Shown here piece by piece: positions 60,710-64,000 of a stretch of 64,000 bases of DNA (its first letter is position 1; each line of letters starts with the position of its first letter). Below the pieces are notes generated by a model. It had not been told where the DNA came from. It did no database searches and worked only from the letters and a program-made list of their open reading frames with translations. This DNA comes from an uncultured Sphingomonadaceae bacterium. GTDB taxonomy: Bacteria > Pseudomonadota > Alphaproteobacteria > Sphingomonadales > Sphingomonadaceae. Location of the stretch: contig CANLUL010000001.1 of NCBI GenBank assembly GCA_947494305.1, forward strand, positions 1,240,001 through 1,304,000. The letters are read 5' to 3'. Made by a program: the position numbers and the translations under genes.

Positions 60710-60841
60710 TGATATTTTCCTTTACCCCACCTGCCCTATGCAGTGCGGGGGCTTTCATTTGTCCAGCAATCCGGCTGAACAGCGGTTCGGGACGGTTTTT
60801 CATCCCACTTTTTCACCGAAACCAGCCTCATTGCCAATTTT

Positions 60842-60934
60842 GGTGTGGTGTTCCCCTGCGAAGGCAGGGGGCCATCTCCTAAGCTAGCGTCTTGCTGCAA
60901 TTTCTGGAGATGGGCACCTGCCTACGCAGGTGCA
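60842..60934. repeat. REP/BIME-like paired palindromes between pnp and rpsO
   Basis: Two short palindromes, CCCCTGCGAAGGCAGGGG and CACCTGCCTACGCAGGTG, lie in opposite orientation around a ~40-nt centre, flanked inside by GCCATCTCC and GGAGATGGGC. Together they form a nested inverted repeat, the typical layout of a bacterial interspersed palindromic element. Related elements are common in sphingomonad genomes (from memory). Confidence 0.78.
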
Positions 60935-60946
60935 CAATGCGAAAAC

Positions 60947-60971
60947 GGCCCCCATTTGGGAGCCGCCCTCA
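60947..60971 (-). terminator. Probable terminator of rpsO
   Basis: On the minus strand GGCGGCTCCCAAATGGGGGCC forms a hairpin followed by GTTTTC, directly after the rpsO stop. Pairing is imperfect (one bulge). Confidence 0.6.
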
Positions 60972-60977
60972 AAATTC

Positions 60978-61247
60978 TTACTTACGCAAGCCCAAGTCTT
61001 TGATGAGCTTGGCATAGCGTCCCACGTCTTTCTTGCGGAGATAGTCCAGCAAGCTGCGACGCTTGTTGACCATCATCAACAACCCGCGGCGCGAGTGGTG
61101 ATCTTTATGGTGGCCTTTGAAATGCTCGGTCAGGTTCACGATACGCTCGGTGAGCACGGCAACCTGAACCTCTGGAGAACCGGTATCGCCGTCATTTTGG
61201 GCGAATTTTTTGATCAGTTCTTGTTTTTTTTCTGCAGTAATAGTCAT
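60978..61247 (-). CDS. rpsO: 30S ribosomal protein S15
   Basis: S15 binds the central domain of 16S rRNA. The 89-residue protein has the family features [48 protein letters not shown] and ends IKDLGLRK. The rpsO-pnp order is the classical one, here with a palindromic repeat between them. Confidence 0.98.
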   Translation of the reverse strand: MTITAEKKQELIKKFAQNDGDTGSPEVQVAVLTERIVNLTEHFKGHHKDHHSRRGLLMMVNKRRSLLDYLRKKDVGRYAKLIKDLGLRK

Positions 61248-61273
61248 TTATTCAATTTTCCTTCGAACATCAT

Positions 61274-62272
61274 TTACATATTAAACCCGCGAACAACCTT
61301 TACGGTCCCATCGAAAAGCTCTGCCAGAGCAACCGGTGAACCATGGTTCTCCGTTGCGAGAAAAAGCCCGTCGATAGCGGGGTTCCCGATCAATTCCTGC
61401 TCGTCCAGCGTTAAGCCTTGCCGAAGCATTCTTGCCTGATCAGGAGTGAGGTCAAAAGCCGGGATGTCGTCCAGCCCCGCCTCAAGCGGCAAGAGGTAAT
61501 CTTTAATGTCCGCGCCCTTACCAATTTCGTTGAGTTTGTCCAGTGAAATCGCCTCCTCCAAGGTAAATGGCCCTGCTTTGGTGCGGCGCAGCATTGAAAC
61601 ATGGCCAAATGTACCGAGCGCGCGGGCGATATCTCGCGCGAGAGAGCGGATATAGGTGCCTTTTGAGACGGTGGCGATGAGGGTTACTTTGTCCACTATG
61701 TCATCCCCGCGGACGCGGGGATCCAGCTGCTCGCTGGTATTTTTTGGAACTGGGTTCCCGCCTTCGCGGGAATGACAGATGGAGAGCGAATAAACGGTCA
61801 CCTCCCTCACCTTCATCTCAACCGCAACGCCCGCCCGTGCCAGATCATAAGCCCGCTTGCCGTCAATTTTCAGCGCAGAATATTTTGGCGGTATTTGCTC
61901 AATCGCCCCGGTAAACTCGGGCAATATAGCTTTTACATCCGTCAAAGTTGGCAGTTGGTCAGATGTGTCGGTGACATCCCCTTCGACATCCAGCGTTTCG
62001 GTTTCGCTGCCAAAAGCGATCGTAAACTCATATACTTTGGTAGCATCCAGCATACGGCCGCACAATTTGGTTGCCTCGCCAAGGGCTATCGGCAAGACGC
62101 CGGTCGCTAGCGGATCCAGAGTCCCGCCATGCCCCACCTTCAGCTTGTCCTTGCCCTTGCCCAGCAAGCCCGCTTCGCGCAAATTCCGCTTCACCGCCCC
62201 GACGGCTTGCGTCGAGCCGAGTTCCAGCGGTTTATCGAGTATGATCCAGCCGTGGGGTTTCAACGCTGCCAT
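61274..62272 (-). CDS. truB: tRNA pseudouridine(55) synthase with an in-frame palindromic-repeat insertion
   Basis: TruB forms pseudouridine 55 in the T-loop of tRNAs. The start at 62272 gives MAALKPHGWIILDKPLELGS, the family N-terminus; a longer frame extends into the preceding gene. The catalytic Asp lies in VGHGGTLDPLATGVLPIALG (near residue 48). Other motifs are KVYEFTIAFGSETETLDVEG, QIPPKYSALKIDGKRAYDLARAG and KGTYIRSLARDIA. Between the strand VREVTVYSLSI and VTLIATVSKGTYIR lies an insertion of about 29 residues (CHSREGGNPVPK...DPRVRGDDIVDK) encoded by a palindromic repeat. The frame remains open and all catalytic motifs are intact, so function is probably kept. Confidence 0.93.
   Translation of the reverse strand: MAALKPHGWIILDKPLELGSTQAVGAVKRNLREAGLLGKGKDKLKVGHGGTLDPLATGVLPIALGEATKLCGRMLDATKVYEFTIAFGSETETLDVEGDVTDTSDQLPTLTDVKAILPEFTGAIEQIPPKYSALKIDGKRAYDLARAGVAVEMKVREVTVYSLSICHSREGGNPVPKNTSEQLDPRVRGDDIVDKVTLIATVSKGTYIRSLARDIARALGTFGHVSMLRRTKAGPFTLEEAISLDKLNEIGKGADIKDYLLPLEAGLDDIPAFDLTPDQARMLRQGLTLDEQELIGNPAIDGLFLATENHGSPVALAELFDGTVKVVRGFNM
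61700..61776. repeat. Palindromic repeat element inserted in frame in truB
   Basis: A 77-bp element bounded by GTCATCCCCGC at one end and GCGGGAATGAC at the other, which are inverted complements with one mismatch. Inner palindromes CCCCGCGGACGCGGGG and CCCGCCTTCGCGGG are also seen. Its translated form SREGGNP...DPRVRGDD is the well-known coding signature of such elements. Confidence 0.9.
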
Positions 62273-62796
62273 TCTTCTTTGAGCAAGCCAAATACGCAGG
62301 TGTCCCGCTGATAGCCTGTCCATGTAATCCGGTTTTTGCGCAACGTGCCCTCATGCTTGGCACCCAGTTTCAACACTGCCGCTTGCGAACGTTTGTTGCG
62401 GCCATCGACCCGAAATTCCACTTTGCGAAAGCCATTGGCGAATGCATTGTTGATCAAAAGCTTTTTCATAATGTCATTGAAACCAACACCGCGTACCGAT
62501 GGCGCGATATAGGTTCCGCCGATTTCCACCACGCCATGTTGATCGGGATTGATATAATTGGTCATGCCAATAACTTTGCCGGTTTCATTGTTGATGACGG
62601 CAAATTGCACCCATGCTTTCATGTCGTGAAACGCTTGCATCGCCTTGTCAAAATCATCGCCAAGCATGTTGATCGGGTATATCTCCCAGATGTCCTGATC
62701 TTCAGCACAAGCGGAACGCAGCGGTTCGATGTGGTGCTCCGCCAAGGGTTCCAGGCGCACCTGACCTTCCTCCAAAACCGCGGATAAATCACCCAT
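62260..62796 (-). CDS. GNAT family N-acetyltransferase (RimJ/RimL-like)
   Basis: A 178-residue acetyltransferase. It has VRLEPLAEHHIEPL at the start, the cofactor-binding region VVEIGGTYIAPSVRGVGFNDIMKKLLINNAF (near residue 90, in place of the standard Q/RxxGxG/A) and a C-terminal KVEFRVDGRNKRSQAAVLKLGAKHEGTLRKN, typical of the RimJ/RimL group. Substrate unknown. It overlaps tdk by 8 nt and truB by 13 nt, so all three are co-transcribed. Confidence 0.9.
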   Translation of the reverse strand: MGDLSAVLEEGQVRLEPLAEHHIEPLRSACAEDQDIWEIYPINMLGDDFDKAMQAFHDMKAWVQFAVINNETGKVIGMTNYINPDQHGVVEIGGTYIAPSVRGVGFNDIMKKLLINNAFANGFRKVEFRVDGRNKRSQAAVLKLGAKHEGTLRKNRITWTGYQRDTCVFGLLKEEWQR

Positions 62797-63367
62797 TTAG
62801 TCGCTCCATAAAATGCTTCCGGCACAGCGCTAAATAGCTCTCGTTGCCGCCAATTTCGGTCTGTTCACCTTCACCAATAGCCTTGCCGCTTTCGTCAATG
62901 CGCAGGTTCATCGTCGCTTTGCGGCCGCATTCGCATACGGCTTTGAGTTCAACTAGGCTATCGGCAAGCCCAAGCAATTTCGCCGATCCGGGAAAGAGAT
63001 TCCCCCGAAAATCAGTGCGCAGACCATAGCAAAGAACCGGAATGCCCGCTTCGTCAGCCAACCGCGCACATTGCCAGACTTGTTCCTCCGAGAGGAATTG
63101 TGCTTCGTCAATCAGGACACAGGCTAGTTCATTTTCCCTATGTACATCCAGAACAGCGCGGAACATATCTGTCTCATCATGGAAACGATGCGCGTCTGCG
63201 TTGAGGCCAATTCGCGATGCAATCGCGCCAAAATTCTCGCGGTCGTCAATGGCGGCCGTCCAAAGCATGACCTTCATTCCGCGCTCACCATAGTTAAACG
63301 CCGCCTGCAGTAAATTGCTCGACTTTCCAGCGTTCATTGATGCGTAGTAGAAATAGAGTTTGGCCAT
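62789..63367 (-). CDS. tdk: Thymidine kinase
   Basis: Type II thymidine kinase, salvaging thymidine with ATP. The 192 residues show the P-loop ASMNAGKSSNLLQ (near residue 10), the Asp-Glu motif CVLIDEAQFLSEEQVWQ, the substrate lasso VLCYGLRTDFRGNLFPGSAKLL and zinc ligands CECGRKA and a late Cys in LALCRKHF. Typical length. Confidence 0.96.
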   Translation of the reverse strand: MAKLYFYYASMNAGKSSNLLQAAFNYGERGMKVMLWTAAIDDRENFGAIASRIGLNADAHRFHDETDMFRAVLDVHRENELACVLIDEAQFLSEEQVWQCARLADEAGIPVLCYGLRTDFRGNLFPGSAKLLGLADSLVELKAVCECGRKATMNLRIDESGKAIGEGEQTEIGGNESYLALCRKHFMERLNG

Positions 63368-63391
63368 TGGTAGGCCTTTAGAACGAAATAA

Positions 63392-63416
63392 TCGTCATTG
63401 CGAGAAACGAAGTGAC
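63392..63416. repeat. Short palindromic repeat between tdk and rbfA
   Basis: CGTCATTGCGAG followed by AAACGAAGTGACG forms an imperfect palindrome (CGTCA...TGACG ends). It resembles the CGTCATTGCGAGCGAAGCGAAG type of intergenic repeat seen in many bacteria (from memory). Confidence 0.6.
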
Positions 63417-63422
63417 GGCATG

Positions 63423-63827
63423 CTATTCTCTGTCGGAATCCAAATCCTGAGCCACCTTGGGATCGCTTAGCAAATTCTCGATATGCTCAGCCGTGTCAAA
63501 ACTCTCATCCGACAGAAATTTGAGCCGCGCCGCATATTTCATCTTCACCCGCTTCGCGACTTCCTTCTGGAAATAGGCCGTGTTGGTTTTCAGTGCCTTG
63601 AGTACATCCGCCTCATTCGCGCCCAGCAGCGGTTTTACAAACACCGTCGCATGGCGCAAATCCGGTGACATGCGTACTTCGGTCACGCTCACGCTGGTGG
63701 CGGTGAGCAATTCGTCATGCACCTCGCCGCGCATCAACAATTCCGACAAAATATGCCGCACTTGCTCACCCACGCGAAGCAAGCGCACCGAGCGGCCTTC
63801 TGGCGATGTGTCGTTATATTTTGCCAT
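63423..63827 (-). CDS. rbfA: 30S ribosome-binding factor A
   Basis: RbfA assists 16S rRNA processing and 30S maturation. The 134-residue protein starts [20 protein letters not shown] and shows family features [40 protein letters not shown] and a [26 protein letters not shown] segment (KH-type fold). It is near truB as usual. Truncation is not evident. Confidence 0.95.
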   Translation of the reverse strand: MAKYNDTSPEGRSVRLLRVGEQVRHILSELLMRGEVHDELLTATSVSVTEVRMSPDLRHATVFVKPLLGANEADVLKALKTNTAYFQKEVAKRVKMKYAARLKFLSDESFDTAEHIENLLSDPKVAQDLDSDRE

Positions 63828-63831
63828 CTTC

Positions 63832-64000
63832 TTATCTCAAGCTAGCGCCGTCAAATGGTTTCCATTGATCAAACGGAACGTCGAAATCTTCTTCGCACAA
63901 TTCTTTCACAATTTGCTTCGTGTCTTGCAGATAGTCTCTTTCTGGAAACTTGCTGTCACTTCTTTCGAAAACGAAGCAATAAAAACCTTCAGGACTAGGC
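63832..64000 (-). CDS. C-terminal end of a hypothetical protein (runs off the right edge)
   Basis: An open frame on the minus strand enters at the right edge and ends with TAA at 63832-63834, 5 nt before the rbfA ATG. The 55 visible residues end with [34 protein letters not shown]. It is acidic and does not match a family I recognise. The close spacing suggests co-transcription with rbfA. Confidence 0.6.
   Translation of the reverse strand, partial: PSPEGFYCFVFERSDSKFPERDYLQDTKQIVKELCEEDFDVPFDQWKPFDGASLR

Noticed and set aside
61700-61776. Frameshift or assembly error in truB
   Set aside because: The insertion has an inverted-repeat structure with a known coding signature and the frame continues with intact motifs on both sides.

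Overview
The window looks like a chromosomal segment of a sphingomonad alphaproteobacterium of moderate GC, probably a marine Sphingorhabdus/Parasphingorhabdus-like organism. That placement is an inference from gene content and protein style: a nuo operon with sphingomonad-type proteins, DUF2842, a class I fructose-bisphosphate aldolase in a tkt-gap-pgk-fba run, palindromic coding repeats and secreted proteins of sphingomonad type. No 16S gene is present to settle it. Most of the segment is core chromosome, interrupted by two surface-protein regions.

Layout. 1-8.0 kb: respiratory complex I operon on the minus strand, nuoA-B-C-D-E-(30-residue membrane peptide)-F-(secreted protein with an internal duplication)-G-H, tightly coupled by overlapping stop and start codons; nuoH runs off the left edge. 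8.1-16.3 kb: minus-strand inositol-phosphatase-like gene, efp, thiE, an O-methyltransferase and the glycolysis/Calvin-type block fba, pgk, gap, tkt. 16.5-18.2 kb: coiled-coil protein, zapA, 6S RNA, 5-formyltetrahydrofolate cyclo-ligase and DUF2842, then a tRNA-Asp. 18.6-26.5 kb: a plus-strand cluster of three exported DUF11-type proteins and one 1711-residue exported protein with a putative outer-membrane beta-barrel. This is the best candidate for an undescribed system. 26.6-30.2 kb: branched-chain keto acid dehydrogenase E1alpha-E1beta-E2. 30.4-30.8 kb: remains of an acyl-CoA dehydrogenase gene. 30.8-36.3 kb: a 1438-residue trimeric autotransporter with 16-residue head repeats, divergent from a LysR regulator, with two perfect dyads between them. 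36.5-39.9 kb: nucleotidyltransferase-like gene and sdhC-D-A, with no sdhB alongside.

40-50.3 kb: SDR oxidoreductase, a spermidine-synthase-like protein, an MFS carrier, an ABC-F ATPase, prmA, phhA, a DUF2459 protein, a Crp/Fnr regulator, a sterol-desaturase-family enzyme and an exported protein of unknown function. 50.3-64 kb: minus-strand housekeeping genes ligA, a small membrane protein, recN, bamD, a DUF3142 lipoprotein with a large exported helical-repeat protein, pnp, rpsO, truB, a GNAT acetyltransferase, tdk, rbfA and the end of a small unknown gene. Palindromic repeats are concentrated at 60.8-63.4 kb, and one of them lies in frame inside truB.

How they work together: nuo, sdh and bkd feed the respiratory chain; tkt/gap/pgk/fba form central carbon flow; pnp/rpsO/truB/rbfA form the usual translation and RNA-processing neighbourhood; bamD would serve outer-membrane insertion of both the autotransporter and the putative barrel of the DUF11 cluster.
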